Shown: positions 36,521 through 48,799 of the stretch, one piece after another
Numbering within the stretch: the first letter of the stretch is position 1
Layout: every line of letters starts with the position of its first letter
NCBI RefSeq assembly: GCF_031755915.1
Contig: NC_083379.1
Coordinates: 39,998,001 to 40,062,000, forward strand
Reading direction: 5' to 3'
DNA from: Ziziphus jujuba
Taxonomy: Eukaryota > Streptophyta > Magnoliopsida > Rosales > Rhamnaceae
DNA: 64,000 nucleotides
Program-made: the position numbers and the translations under genes
Notes under the pieces: generated by a model
Database searches by the model: none
What the model was told of the DNA's origin: nothing
Seen by the model: the letters and a program-made list of their open reading frames with translations, nothing else

Positions 36521-37217
36521 GAACAAAAGTATATAGTGGTTCAGTTTGCTTGTCTAATCGATTGGTATAAAAACACCCAAAATAAGGGACCCATATAGGA
36601 CAAGGTACTTGCCTCCACACATATATTCTTAAAAAAATCATACACCAAATGAATTCAGTACCCTTACCCTTGTCACCATTATTAATGATAAATTAACAAT
36701 ATCTTCCTTGCTAGTACTTTCAAGACCAAATCTAACTATTGAATCTAAAATAAGTATCATTTTGTGGTACGAAAATGAAAATTAATGAAAACTACAAGAA
36801 ACTTGCAATTGCCACAAAGCAATAAACTAGAGAATAGCATACTCCGTAATCAGTCATCCATAATATCAAATAAATCATTTTCGTCTTTGGTAAATTTACC
36901 AAGGGCTAAAGTCATAGTGATCCTCCTATTCAACTACTTCAACCATTTTTGAGCAACTCGTAGCATTTTCATAACGTTGGGGCTTCTGTCATTTATATAT
37001 GATTTGATTTCTTATCCACTGCCCCTTCTTCTGAATAGGTTAGCAATGTCCAAAAATATGCACATGGAAAACTAAGCATTTACACCATAGCTTATCAGCA
37101 ATGTTATATGTTAACTGTTTCTCTTCCAAATCTAAGGTCCCAACATATATAAAATAAAAAAGACACAACTTCTTATTTAGTTTTCCCTGCGGGAAAATTT
37201 TCAATAGGTGAATTTAA
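36521..37217. other. Intergenic between P450 pseudogenes, unit 1
   Basis: 36521 to about 36832 matches 57029-57335 in unit 2 and, more distantly, 59420-59740. This shows that stub, spacer and P450 moved as one repeating block. From 36833 to 37217 the counterpart in unit 2 is deleted. No gene is seen. Confidence 0.65.
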
Positions 37218-39557
37218 TTAAGGATGATAAGCCATGGGAATCAAAAGCAAGTCCTCTTTTCTTCTGACAGTAACGCCAAGGCTCTCAGTCATGTCTAGTT
37301 CTTCATGTCTCAATCCATGTGGGAGTTTCCAATCAAAATGATACGCCAGCAATGCAAGTGGAAGCTCAACATTGATCATACCAAATGACACACCAGGGCA
37401 CATTCTTCTTCTAGCACCAAATGGAACATACTTAAAATTTGTACCTTTGAAATCTACAGAACTATCAATGAACCTCTCTGGATTGAAGCAATCAGGGTCA
37501 GTCCAATTTTTGGGATCTCTTGCTATTGCATATGCATTTACTATCACCTTGGTTTTTATAGGAATCTCATAGCCATTAATCTCACATCTTTCACTTCATT
37601 CTCTTGGAAGCAACAGAGGAGCAGGAGGCTGTAATCTCAAAACCTCTTTAATAACACACTTCAAATATTTCATCAAACCTCTTTAATAACACACTTCAAA
37701 TATTTCATCTCATTAAGGCTCGTTTCATCAACTGAACCTTTCCTGCTAAACACTTCACTAACCTCTTCTTGTGCCTTCATCACTTTTGGATGTTTTATCA
37801 TTTTTGACATTGCCCAATCTACAGCACTTGCTGATGTCTCACTCCCTGCAGTAAACATGCCCTGAAAAGTTTTTCTATACCATGTCAATTTTTATTGAAA
37901 TGTAAAGTAATTTTGAAAAATGGACTATTTTGGAGGGGTAATTAATGAATTTCATTTACACATTTCAAATTTTTATTTTCATCATGTTGATTTCCAAACT
38001 TGCTAGTAGCTCCATAACCCGGAATACTTATTTGGTTTATTGAAGGAGGATGAGAAAAAGGATGAGCTTAGCTTAAGAAAGTGACAAAACTATCCCAAGA
38101 ATGAAAGATCATGCAAGGAAGAGGATGAATTTATCCAAGGAAAGAATAAGCTAACCCTAATGAGGAGGAGGAATGCACTGTAGAAGAATTCGAGTTGAAC
38201 TATTAAGAGGTATATATATAGTTTAGTCAGGTAGGTTGAGAAGCTCACGATAAGGAGTAAGAATATCTTTATAGAGGAAGAGGATAAGCTCATCTGAGGA
38301 TTAGCTCATTAACCATAAAAGATAGTTAGATATAATAGTGAGATAGATTGTTAAGAAGGAACTATCCATGCTACAATATTAGGGATAAAGGAATCCATAA
38401 CCAGAACCACTCACACTAGCTCTCTGTTTTTGACCATTCCACTGCTATAATCCCTTATCATATATTTGTGCATCATTAATGTCCACAAATACTTACTGAA
38501 AGTATACATTTTGAAAAGGAGTTAAATGAATTATAGTTTAAAATTTTTCACAAACATAATGAGGCAGTTAATTTCAATTCTTACTAAAGGTATTTGATAG
38601 AGACATAGGAAAAGCAATAATGTTTCAACAGAAAATTGAACATATATAGTACTTACATAGAGTACTGCTTTGATGTTATTAGAAGTCACGGAAAACTCAT
38701 TATGATCTAGATCACCGCGATCATGAAACTTCAGAAGAACATCTACAAGATCTTCATCTGTCTTAATTATCCCATCCTTTCTTGGTTCCTTATCCTCTTT
38801 GTGTTCCTTGATGATGATGTTCATTATCCTGTCAGCCTCTCAAGTTTTGGCCTCCATCCGCTGAATAGATGAAGCAAATAACCCGAAGGAAACAGATCTT
38901 CAACATCGAAGCTCCTGCAACTTTTATAACTTGTATTACGACCGATACAAATTTTTCTTGTTCTTTCAATTCTTTACCAAAGGCAGCCTTTGAAGTGATG
39001 CGATATGCTATGGAATGAATTTGCTTAGCAAGATTAATAGCTAATCCAGCATGTGAACCAATGAATTGCATGAGATTAGATAACACTTCTTCTCTAATGG
39101 GTCAGTATGATTGAACTTGTGCTGTGCTTAGAAGCTCCTATACACAAATTTTTCGAATCTGTTTCCAATACTCACCATAAGGTGAAAAGGTAACACTGGT
39201 AGAATTATAGGACATAATCTTCGAAACAAGAATTTCTGGCCTAGATGCAAAGATAGCATCATGGGTTTTCATAATCTCTTTGGCAAACTCTGGAGACGAA
39301 ACCACCATGGTTGAAACTTGTCCTAGGTTTAGGTACATCAGAGGTCCATATTTCTTGGCCAAGTCTCTCAATGCTTGATGAGGTAGAGAGCCAACAGATT
39401 GGTGCAAGTTTCCTATTATCGGTAACTTCCATGGTCCTGGAGGCAGTTTTGATGCTGAGTTTGTACGTTTTGATCACTTAGTCAATATGTTCAGCACCAG
39501 AATCAGATAGAGGAAGGAAGTGAAGAGGATTTTGAAGGAAGGTAAATGGAACTCCAT
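37218..39557 (-). pseudogene. Cytochrome P450, CYP71 family, multiply disrupted (unit 1 only)
   Basis: Exon 1 is 39557-38657 and exon 2 is 37861-37218; its closest relative in the window is P450-8 (59922). Lesions seen: TGA for Arg in the N-terminal KR.SK segment (about 39477), TAG in the CV.ELL motif (about 39137), a 13-bp deletion between two CAG words at about 38839, a 35-bp tandem duplication at 37643/37678 that shifts frame just after KYLKCVIKEV, TGA for Cys in the REC.SERC motif (about 37597), and Gly to Arg in the haem loop (FGARRRMCPG). It is clearly dead. Its 5' side abuts a Copia pol fragment. Confidence 0.92.
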
Positions 39558-39586
39558 GAACAAAGTATAATGAGCTTTGTGTGTTC

Positions 39587-39803
39587 CAACTTGAAACTAA
39601 GTCTGTGTTGGTCCCCCAAAATGCAATGTTCACAAAAGTCTAATTTGCTGATTTTGTTCTTGCCTAACAGACCCTGTTTGTTCAATTCTTATAAAGCTTT
39701 CTCACTTATGTGAGCTAACCATCTATGCCATAGTTGAGTTTCATCCTGATTTGTAGTCATTGCAATAGCACTCATACTAATCACAGTTTGTCCTTCTAAC
39801 ACA
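39587..39803 (-). pseudogene. Copia pol fragment truncated at the duplication junction
   Basis: Minus-strand peptide pieces such as LHRWLAHISEKAL-like, ELNKQGLLGKNKIS and DFCEHCIL identify the GAG-pre-integrase zinc-binding region of a TNT1-type Copia element. It begins about 30 bp upstream of the P450 start codon and is cut at 39803, where unit 2 begins. The same element continues intact-length at 57410-58900. Confidence 0.88.
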
Positions 39804-40251
39804 GAATTGAAAAATCACCAAAACAAAAAATAATTAAACCAGAATTGAAAGTTTTGCAATGTTGAATATTCAATTTTCCCTTTTGGCTGAACTTGAATTT
39901 GTTGGACAAGCTTGATGGTAAATACCAGCTTTAAATAATGAATTAAAACATGTGTTAAAAGTTAACATATAGTATGGGGTACCAGTACGACAACCAAAAT
40001 TTTTTAGGAAACGGTAAAACTGCGGCTGTACGATAAAAATAAAAAACAAAACCCAAAAAAAAAAAAAATAATAAATGAAATAAAGGTAAAATTGTAAAAA
40101 TGTATTAACTAATGGTGGGCCCTACCATGAAAACAGACAAATTAATGGCAGACAAAAATCAAGCAAGGCAATGAGAGATGTCTGGCACATTGAGTTAAAT
40201 ACACTCCACCTCACGATTTCAGCACTTTGGCTTTTCAGCAAAACAACAAAC

Positions 40252-40253
<2 letters not shown>

Positions 40254-40289
<36 letters not shown>
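40254..40289. repeat. Poly-A tract (36 bp)
   Basis: Uninterrupted A run in unit 2. The matching place in unit 1 (about 16986-17040) has a shorter A run followed by an (AAT)n expansion. Length may be unreliable in the assembly. Confidence 0.9.
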
Positions 40290-40296
<7 letters not shown>

Positions 40297-41355
40297 TAAT
40301 AATAAAAATGGCACATTGGGCATGAACTTTTAGAAAGTCACCACCATATAATCGATTTAAATAGTTTTTGTATCACTTCAGTCTAATTGCTTCAGTCTAA
40401 TTGGCATGGGAGATTCAAAATGAGTAAAGGAAATTAGAAGAAAATGCAAGGATTTTAAAAATTTTTTTTTTTATTTGAACAAAGTGAAAAATATAAATTG
40501 GAAGGAAGTGACACAAAACAAAAGGCAATTTGTCAATTTATTTAATCTAATGTAAATAAATGCACTTGTTATGACGAAGTGGAGAAGTTCTAACGGTTAA
40601 GTACCAATATTTATGTTACTTACCAAAAAAAAAAAAAAAAAAAAAACCCGAATATCTTTGTTTTCTACACATAAATTCGCGCTATTTGCCCTTATAGATT
40701 CATGGGTTTGGTAGAGTTTAGTTTGATTTGTCGAGAAAATAAAAAGAGAAAAATAATTTGCACTTGTCATAAATTATGTCAAATAAACTGACTGCGTTGT
40801 ACATTTTCCAAAGTCCTTAGCACCCCGTCTATTGTATCACTTGGCTGCACATTTAACAGGTCCTTAGCACGAGTGCTAAATAACAAGCTAGTACAACGAG
40901 ACTAACCATTGTTGATTATAAGACTAGCATCTAATTCTGTTTTTTTTTTTTTTTTTTTTTCTAACATTTTCAAAAATGCTAATTGAAAAGTCATTTTTCA
41001 TTATTGATTTTGTTTAGAAAATATTTCTAAAGAAAAAAAATATTTATTAAAAATTATTCAAATATTTTTAAAAAGTATTTTTGACTTTTTGAAAATTAAT
41101 TACGTCAAATAAAACAATACAGTTATTGAATCTAAACCATGTGTTGTCTTGGGCGATAAAAATGAATACATAAAAGAAATATGCGGGCGTAATCATTCAA
41201 AAAAAAAAAAAAAAAAAAACATGCACTTGCCACAAGTAATAATTAGACAATATCATAAGAGAAAAGAGGATAAGATTTTGCATATATATATATATATATA
41301 TATAAACCCACTAAGATTCAATCTAACTCGGCCGAAACCTTGAATATCAACACCC

Positions 41356-42081
41356 TCAACATCCTACATCCTCAACATATTCGTCCAATCCATACCTAGT
41401 ATAACAGCCTGAGGAAACCATGGTATATATCTGGTTCTCAAAGGCAGGATCGAAGAAGTTATCAACACCATGAACAATCAAACCTCCATTGTTATAAAGA
41501 TTCGTTTCGGTGACTGTGACTCCATTGAGGGATGCGGATTCGGCGGATAGTATAGTAGTGACTACCAAACGATGACCTTGAAGCAGCGTATCAAACATAA
41601 AAATCTTGGAATGAAAGCGACGAGACGACTCACGGCGAAGATATTGCAGAGCCTGACCTTCGAGTTTCCAAGGTACGACATGATACCGCAGCAGATTCAA
41701 TGGCGGCGCCTGCGGATACTTGGAGTAGAAGAAAGCATCATCCCGTGGGGCGAAAACAGTGAGGTTGGAATTGCCGGATAACAGTTGTGAAACGGTGAGA
41801 GTTGTGGTGGAATTGCCTGATAATAGTCGTGAAAGATTGACATCGTTGAGGAACACTTGAAAGATCATTGACGCTACATGGTAGCCTTTATCAGAGAGGG
41901 TTCTTGATGCCATTGCCAAATTGAATTTGAAGTTGTCAGTTTGTAAATTCTTCACATCTGGTTTCGAGACCTCATGAGAGAATTGTTGCAAACGAGTAGA
42001 GAAAAATACTACTGCTACCAAAATAAGGAGGCCAAAGACCCATTTGGATGCCATGATTAATTGATTGTGAGAAGGCTTCAA
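41356..42081 (-). CDS. FAS1 (fasciclin-like) domain protein, copy A', intact
   Basis: 241-residue twin of the gene at 18105, with the same single-exon structure, hydrophobic N-terminus and FAS1 motifs (TVFAPRDDAFF, YHVVP, GVDNFFDPAF). I count eight amino-acid differences: K37E, S45N, T54N, R65K, R138W, R157H, A158S and K217N. None of these touches the FAS1 core motifs except R138W, just after YHVVP. Both copies keep an open frame although the neighbouring P450s and other FAS1 copies have decayed, which suggests recent duplication, selection, or both. Confidence 0.88.
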   Translation of the reverse strand: MKPSHNQLIMASKWVFGLLILVAVVFFSTRLQQFSHEVSKPDVKNLQTDNFKFNLAMASRTLSDKGYHVASMIFQVFLNDVNLSRLLSGNSTTTLTVSQLLSGNSNLTVFAPRDDAFFYSKYPQAPPLNLLRYHVVPWKLEGQALQYLRRESSRRFHSKIFMFDTLLQGHRLVVTTILSAESASLNGVTVTETNLYNNGGLIVHGVDNFFDPAFENQIYTMVSSGCYTRYGLDEYVEDVGC

Positions 42082-42910
42082 GAATGCGAAAATATTGTAA
42101 CAAATTAGACCAGAAGAGATAAGTAATTGTTATACATAATGAACGGGCTCTCCTATCATGATTTAACTTTTTTACTTATCCTATTCGAAAAAGGTCACTA
42201 CTACTAATCGTTTTAAAACTTCGGAACAATTACATTACAAAGCTATATTTACAATCAAAATTTGAATAGAATTATATGGCAGTTTATTAATAATTTTTAA
42301 ATTGATATTACCTACATTTTTAAAAAGCAAAACTACTATATTAGATGCCAAATCACGGGATACTAACTATTAATAATCATAATCATCAATTTTTTTTTAT
42401 ATTAAAATCTTAAAATAAATTTTTTAATGGTAACAATTTAAATTTTTATATGACATATAAATTTTATTGATAAGTCTCACTCGGGATTGTTAAAAAAACT
42501 AGCACTTAAATATTGAGGCCCTATTTGGCCTAGCTTCTACTTTTTCTTAGGAAAAAAAAAAAAAAAAAAAAAAACCTTCTACTTTTTCTTATTCTACTTC
42601 TCCATAAATACTTTGTAAAGAAGCCACTTTTCATTCACTTTGCACTTGTATTCACCAAAAAAAAAAAAAAAAAAACAAAAGAAACATGCACTTGCCAAAA
42701 GTGATAATTAGAGAAACCAACAATATTCCAGGCTACATTGAGAATTAAGTATTGACCGCACTTACAGCTTAATGGCATTACACCATATATTTATTGTTTG
42801 TCTAACATATATTATATATATATATATATATAGATATATATATTTTCTAAAGAAGGACAAAGTAACATCTTATTTATTAGTTTCCCCTGGCAAATTTTCA
42901 ATGGGCGAAT

Positions 42911-44713
42911 TCAATTAGGGTGATAAACCAGGGGAATCAAATGGAGATTATCTTTTCTTCCAACTGAAGCGCCAAACATCTCAGTCATGTCCAATTCTTT
43001 ATGTTTCAATCCGTTTGGGAGTTTCCAATCAAAATGGTACAATAGCAATGCAAGTGGAAGCTCAACATTGATCATACCAAATAACACACCAGGGCACATT
43101 CTTCTTCCGGCACCAAATGGAACATACTCAAAATTTGTACCCTTGAAATCCACAGAGCTATCAATGAACCTCTCTGGATTGAAGCTATCAGCGTCAGTTC
43201 AATATTTAGGATCTCTTCCTATTGCATATGCATTTATAATCACCTTGGTTTTGATAGGAATTTCATAGCCATTAATCTCGCATCTTTCACTGCATTCTCT
43301 TGGAAGCAACAGAGGAACAGGAGGGTGTAATCTGAAAACCTCTTTACAAACACACTTCAAATATTTCATCTCATTAATGCTTGTTTCATCAACTGAGCCT
43401 TTTCTATTAAACACTTCCCTAACCTCCTCTTGCGCCTTCTTCATCACTTCTGGATGTTTTATCATTTCTGACATTGCCCAGTCTAAAGCAGTAGCTGATG
43501 TCTCACTCCCTGCGGAAAATATATCCTGAAAGTTTTTTTTTATTTTCTGTTAATTCTATTGAAATGTAAAGTACTTCCTCTCAAGTTGCATATGGTAGTT
43601 TTTGGGAAAAAAAAAAAAAAGACTTACCAAAAGTCCACCATTTCAACAAAAACTAGCTAAATAATTAACTTTAATTTGACTAACTTAACAAAAATAAGGA
43701 AGCAAGTAAATTCCAATTTGGTAGTAGAGGGACGTGACAGGGAAATAGAAGAAAGCAATAATATGTCTCAGCACAAACTGAACATATAAAGTACTTACAA
43801 AGAGTACTGCTTTGATATTATCACAAGTCAGCGAAAACTCATCAACGTCGCCACGATCATGAAACCTCAAAAGAACATCTACAATATCTTCTTCTGCCTT
43901 AGTAACACTACCTTTTCTTGTTGCCTTGGCCTCTTTATGTTCCTTGATGATGACGTCCAATATCCTGTCAGTCTCTTGTTGCAGCCTCTCAAGTTTAGTC
44001 CTCAATCCGCTGAATAAATGAAGCAAATATACAGAAGGAAACAGATCTTCAACATCAAAACCTCCAGCTGCTTTGGTAACTTCCATCGCAACCGATACAA
44101 ATTTTTCTTGTTGTTTGCATTTCTTACCAAAGGCAGCCTTCGAGGTGATGCTATATGCGGTGGAATGAATCTTTTCAGTAAGATTAATAGCAGATCCAGC
44201 ATGTGAACCAATGAAATGAATGAGATTTGATAGCTCTTCCTCTCTAATGGGTCGGTAAGATTGGACCTGTGCTGTGCTCAGAAGCTCTTGTACACAAATT
44301 TTTCGAAGTTGTCTCCAGTACTCACCATAGGGGGAAAAGGTGATACTGGTAGAATTATAGGACATGATCTTTGAAACAAGAATTTCTGGCCTAGATGCAA
44401 ATATAGCATCATGGGTTTTCATAATCTCTTTGGCAATCTCTGGAGACGAAACTACTACGGTTGAAAGTTGTCCAAGCTTTAGGTGCATCAGAGGTCCATG
44501 TTTCTTGGCTAATTCTCTCAATGCTTGATGAGGTACAGTGCCAACCAGTTGGTGCAAGTTTCCTGCTATGGGTAGCTTCCATGGTCGTGGAGGTAGTTTT
44601 GAATCTGAGCTTGTGGTTTTTGATCTCTTAGTCAATATTTTGAGCAACAGAAACAGAAAGAGGAAGGTAGTGAAGAGGATTTGGAAGGAAGGTAAGTAGA
44701 GCTCCATGAACAA
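42911..44713 (-). pseudogene. Cytochrome P450, CYP71 family, copy A', same nonsense codon
   Basis: Near-identical to the gene at 19394. Exon 1 is 44713-43799 and exon 2 is 43525-42911. The TGA replacing Trp in DPKYW is at 43199-43201. Exon 1 differs from copy A at only a few residues (for example KKCKQQEKF against KKCKEQENF). The promoter repeat at about 44728-44853 is also kept. Confidence 0.9.
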
Positions 44714-45067
44714 AGTATGATGAATTTCTGTGGATTAGAGTCTGAGTGGCTTCCTTTCAAACAAATTTTAGGTTACAAAAGTCACAGGTACTGTGGATTA
44801 GAGTATGAGTGGCTTACTTTTAAACAAATTTTAGGTTACAAAAGTCACAGGTACCACGAATACGTTTGGCGTTTAAATTTTTTGAGAAACTTCTTGGACA
44901 ATATATAATTGTAACAATTACCAAGAATATATATGGGGCGGCATAAATAATATTGTTAATTTATTATAAGTTACAAAAAGTCACACTAAGTAAATGATTT
45001 AAAGTCTAGCCATCTGTCAACCATGGAGAATAAAGTTTGAGTGACTGACGTTAGATCAATTTACTCC

Positions 45068-45623
45068 AGAATTGAAACATTTGAAATGTTGAATATTCAA
45101 TTTATCCCTTTTGGCAATGTTTGAATTGAATTTGTTGGACAAGACTGGAATAAAATGATCACTGGGGCTCAAATATTCATGAAGGTCCACATTATTGCTT
45201 GGTTGTGACTTAATTCTTTGGACAATCCAATTGCAGCATATACAAATGAGATCAATTTGGCACAAAATCTTTGATCCGTGTAAGAAATAAACAACCATGG
45301 ATCCATAAAGTCAATTAGACATGATGTTGCGCTATTTCCGCAATTAGAATTGAAACATTTGAAATGTTGAATATTCAATTTATTCCTTTTGGCAATGTTT
45401 GAATTGAATTTGTTGGACAAGACTGGAATAAAATGACCAATGGGGCTCAAATATTCATGAAGGTCCACATTATTGCTTGGTTGTGACTTAATTCTTTGGA
45501 CAATCCAATTGCAGCATATACAAATTAGATCAATTTGGCACAAAATCTTTGATCCGTGTAAGAAATAAACAACCATGGATCCATAAAGCCAATTAGACAT
45601 GATGTTGCGCTATTTCCACGTAT
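45068..45623. repeat. 278-bp direct tandem repeat in the unit 2 spacer
   Basis: The unit starting 'agaattgaaacatttgaaat' at 45068 repeats at 45346 with few changes. It also resembles the block start at 16531 and 39804 ('agaattgaaa...gttgaatattcaattt'), so this word family recurs at three places linked to rearrangement ends. No coding is supported; the matching open frames on the minus strand simply follow the repeat. Confidence 0.85.
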
Positions 45624-46913
45624 ACGGGTCGCACAAGTAATAGAGTGATGAGTGAGTATCGTTCTCTCGAAGATTGATATTCGAAATTTTGTAAAGTACC
45701 AAAATTATTGATTAATTCTTTTTATTTAGGCAGCCAATTTGATTAAAAACTAGTGTAAATGTAAATTAAAATTAATATTAAAATTAAATTAAAATAGTGG
45801 GACAAGAAATCAAGAGAAACAACACATACAAATAATAGAAATGGCAAATATTATTATCTAAAGTTCTAGTATGTTGATTTCCCTCTTATTCTTCCTATAA
45901 TTGAACTTACTTTGGTTGATTTTTATTGGACTTTTATTCTTAATTCTAACCAAGTTGTTTCTAATTATATCTAATTTCCTATCCCTAGGAAAATTAGAAT
46001 CTATGGATAATTAGTGGAAATTCAAGAATCCCTTCCTAAATTAACCTCAAAGCCATGCATTAATTCCCCTTTCTAGGTTACCCACTTCCTAATTAAGCTT
46101 TCCAACTCTAATTAAAACATGGATTGTGTAATCCTAGTGAAAAATCCATTAAATAACCCTTTCCCAATGTGAAATTTATAGATCTACCTAATACCTAATT
46201 GATTTCCAATCTAATTAGGCATATTCAAACATTAAATCCAAGGAATACACAAGAAAAGAATAGATTTGCACAATAATAATCAACCACCATTCAATTACAA
46301 TCCAAATAAAAGTTCCATCAACACCCTAGATAGTAAATCTAGCAATCCATGTACAAAATATCAACCAAATCCAAAATAAAATATATATTCATAATTAAAC
46401 CCATGTCAAACATAATATATATATATATATATATATAGAAATACAATTTAGAGAGTAATAAATGATAGAGATAACTCAAAGGAGGAGGAATCTTGTAGTA
46501 GAATCTCTTCAATCTTCAATCTTCTTCCAAGCCCAAGCTTTCTCTCTCTAGATTTTGCTTTTCTCTCTCTAAATTGGGTGTGTTGCTTTCTAGTTCTTCT
46601 CCAAGCTATCTACAATGGTGGCTCCCCCTTCTTTTTTTTTTCACCCTCTCAAGCCTTCTCAAATAAAATCTCCTTAAATCATCTTTAAAACCCTAGCCTT
46701 AAATCCAACCTTTAAATCAAGATCAAAGAGTCCTAAAGGTGCACATGACTTTCACATACCTAATTTAAATGAATCACATGATTTGCACATGCAAATCTCT
46801 ACATTAAAGGCACATGTCTTGCACATGTTCTCATTAAAATTCCAATTTGACCAAAGTCAATAAAATCAAAATTAGAAATCAAGGCATGGAAAGTTAACAT
46901 TTTGAAAATCTTC
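45624..46913. other. Unit 2 spacer, probable transposon-derived, unassigned
   Basis: Unlike the corresponding place in unit 1, which holds the LTR and TRIM sequences. The segment 'acgtatacgggtcgcacaag' (about 45617) looks like interspersed plant repeat DNA, but no termini, PBS or protein domain can be defined. An (AT)n run lies at about 46419-46437. No gene is seen. Confidence 0.45.
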
Positions 46914-47648
46914 AATAATGGGTGGCATCTTTGACTTGGTTGAGGTATGATGAGCCTTCTTCCTCTCCAAAATGATCTCCAAAGGTTCAAAAACTATGAA
47001 AATTATTCTTAACTTCACTTTAGAGCTCACCTACACAGGTATACAGAAACATTATCAAAATAACTATAAATGCTTGAGTTTTCCACAAATAATTAAGCTA
47101 TAGAAGACTAAGCTTCTGTTTGGCATATTTTTTTTTGGTTTAAAAGCCTACTTGAGGGCCGAAAGCTTTTTTATAAAAAAATAAAAGTTTTTGGCAAAAA
47201 TCAATAAGTACTTATTGACCAAAAAATGAGTTTTTTTAAGCTGTTTTAGAGAAGCCCAAATTTTGAGCTTCTCCAGAAAAGCTCTTTTTTTTACTTTATA
47301 TAGAAATTTAATTAGCATTTAATACAGCTGAATGAGCATTTAATGTAGCTTTTTTATTTATAATCAAACACTTATTAGCTTTTTAATAAAAGATCCTTTT
47401 CAAAAAGATCTATTATATAAAGCTCTACAGATTAATCTCTACTTTCATCAGCTTTACCAAATGGACCCTAAATAAGTGAGCTAAAACTCACTTATCACAT
47501 GACAATTCAAGTTTGGCTTGAGATTAATTCAAATCAGATACCAACATTTGTATATAATCTCAAAAATACAATACAAATACTGTAAAAATAAGGATAAATC
47601 AAAAGACCAAGGAGCTAGCAATCAATAATGAAATATTAATGCCTTTAT

Positions 47649-47687
<39 letters not shown>

Positions 47688-47811
47688 AGAGAACGGAGGA
47701 CAAGATTTCCATAAAAAATTCATAAACAAATAAATAAATAAATAATTAAATAAGTCCACTAAGAATCAATCTAACTCACCCAAAACCTTGAACATCAACA
47801 TCCTCAACAGC

Positions 47812-48306
47812 CTATAGATTAAAATCCTCAATATATAACCTGAAAGCAGGATTGAAGAAGTTATCAACACCATGAACAATCAAACCTCCATTGTTATAAA
47901 GATTCATTTCGGTGATTGTGACTTCATTGAGGGATGCGTATTTTTCGTATATTATAGTAGTGACTACCAAACGATGACCTCGAAGCAGCGTATCAATCTG
48001 GGAATGATGAAGAATGTAAGAAGAAGCATTGTGAAGAGAATCAATAGCCTCAGCTTCGAGTTTCCTAGGCACGACATGATACCGGAGCAGAGTCAACGGC
48101 AGCGCTTGTGGATAACTGGAGGAGAAGAAAGCATCTTCCCGAGGGGTGAAAACAGTGAGGTTGGAATTGTCGGACTACAATTGTGCAACAGTGAGATTGG
48201 TGGAATTGCCAGAAAACAGATGTGAAAGATTGACATCGTTGAGGAACAATTGGAAGATCATTGAAACTACATGGTTGCCTTTATCAGAGAGAGTTCTTGA
48301 TGCCAT
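47812..48306 (-). pseudogene. FAS1-domain pseudogene, unit 2 (left of Copia)
   Basis: Counterpart of 24308-24802 with the same 5' truncation, the same TAG after AQL (about 48175) and the same early end after YIEDFNL. The 46914-47811 stretch to its left repeats 23449-24307 and has no gene. A longer (AT)n run lies at about 47647-47687. Confidence 0.87.
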
Positions 48307-48542
48307 TAATTATTTCAGAATTTTTCTGTTGTATCTCTTTCTGTTGTGCTACTCTTTGTGTCTTTTCTTAATTTTTTTAATAAAGTTATTGGTTTGTCTT
48401 TTAGGATTACAGAGGGTGTTAACTTAGTAATTAAGAAATGAAAATATAAAGATGGCAAGAGTTTATAGTGGTTCAGCTATAATAAGCTTACATTCACTCT
48501 TCAAATTTTCTCTCTAACATATTCTTATTAAACCCTCAGTGA

Positions 48543-48732
48543 TATAAAAAATGACAGATGTATGTAGAGTTATCGTGTTATTGAAGTTAAGCCATAATTA
48601 TGTAGAAGTTTATGATACAGATAAACTAAAGAATCCTATTACATCAATTACAGCTAGGATAAATATTAATAATAACAGTATATATCTTATACAACTGTAC
48701 ATATCATGTACAACAGAACTAGTTACTTAACA
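48543..48732 (-). repeat. 3' LTR of the unit 2 Copia element
   Basis: About 190 bp, TGTTAAGTAACTAG...TTTTATA on the minus strand, preceded by the polypurine tract. The terminal TA in place of CA is shared by all four LTR copies of this element in the window. Confidence 0.88.
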
Positions 48733-48799
48733 TTCCCCCGCAAAATATGTGATCCTGAAAGAACACAGATTTTGGAACGAAGAAACTGAAAATGTCTTG

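Larger units (their letters stand above)
16531..39803. repeat. Tandem segmental duplication, unit 1 (about 23.3 kb)
   Basis: Unit 1 repeats as unit 2 (39804 to about 57640) in the same orientation. Matched pairs include 16532/39805, the FAS1 genes 18105/41356, the P450 pseudogenes 19394/42911, FAS1 pseudogenes 24308/47812, Copia 25040/48543, FAS1 pseudogenes 32893/53391 and hAT elements 34265/54812. The length difference is largely explained by the 3,025-bp solo LTR plus target copy (unit 1 only), a deletion of about 2.68 kb in unit 2, and different spacer contents. Positions 16531-18104 carry only intergenic DNA with A/T tracts and an (AAT)n run at about 17007-17037. Confidence 0.92.

Noticed and set aside
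45056..45600. Minus-strand frame with a repeated protein sequence
   Set aside because: It reflects the 278-bp DNA tandem repeat; no domain, no signal, and no counterpart elsewhere.
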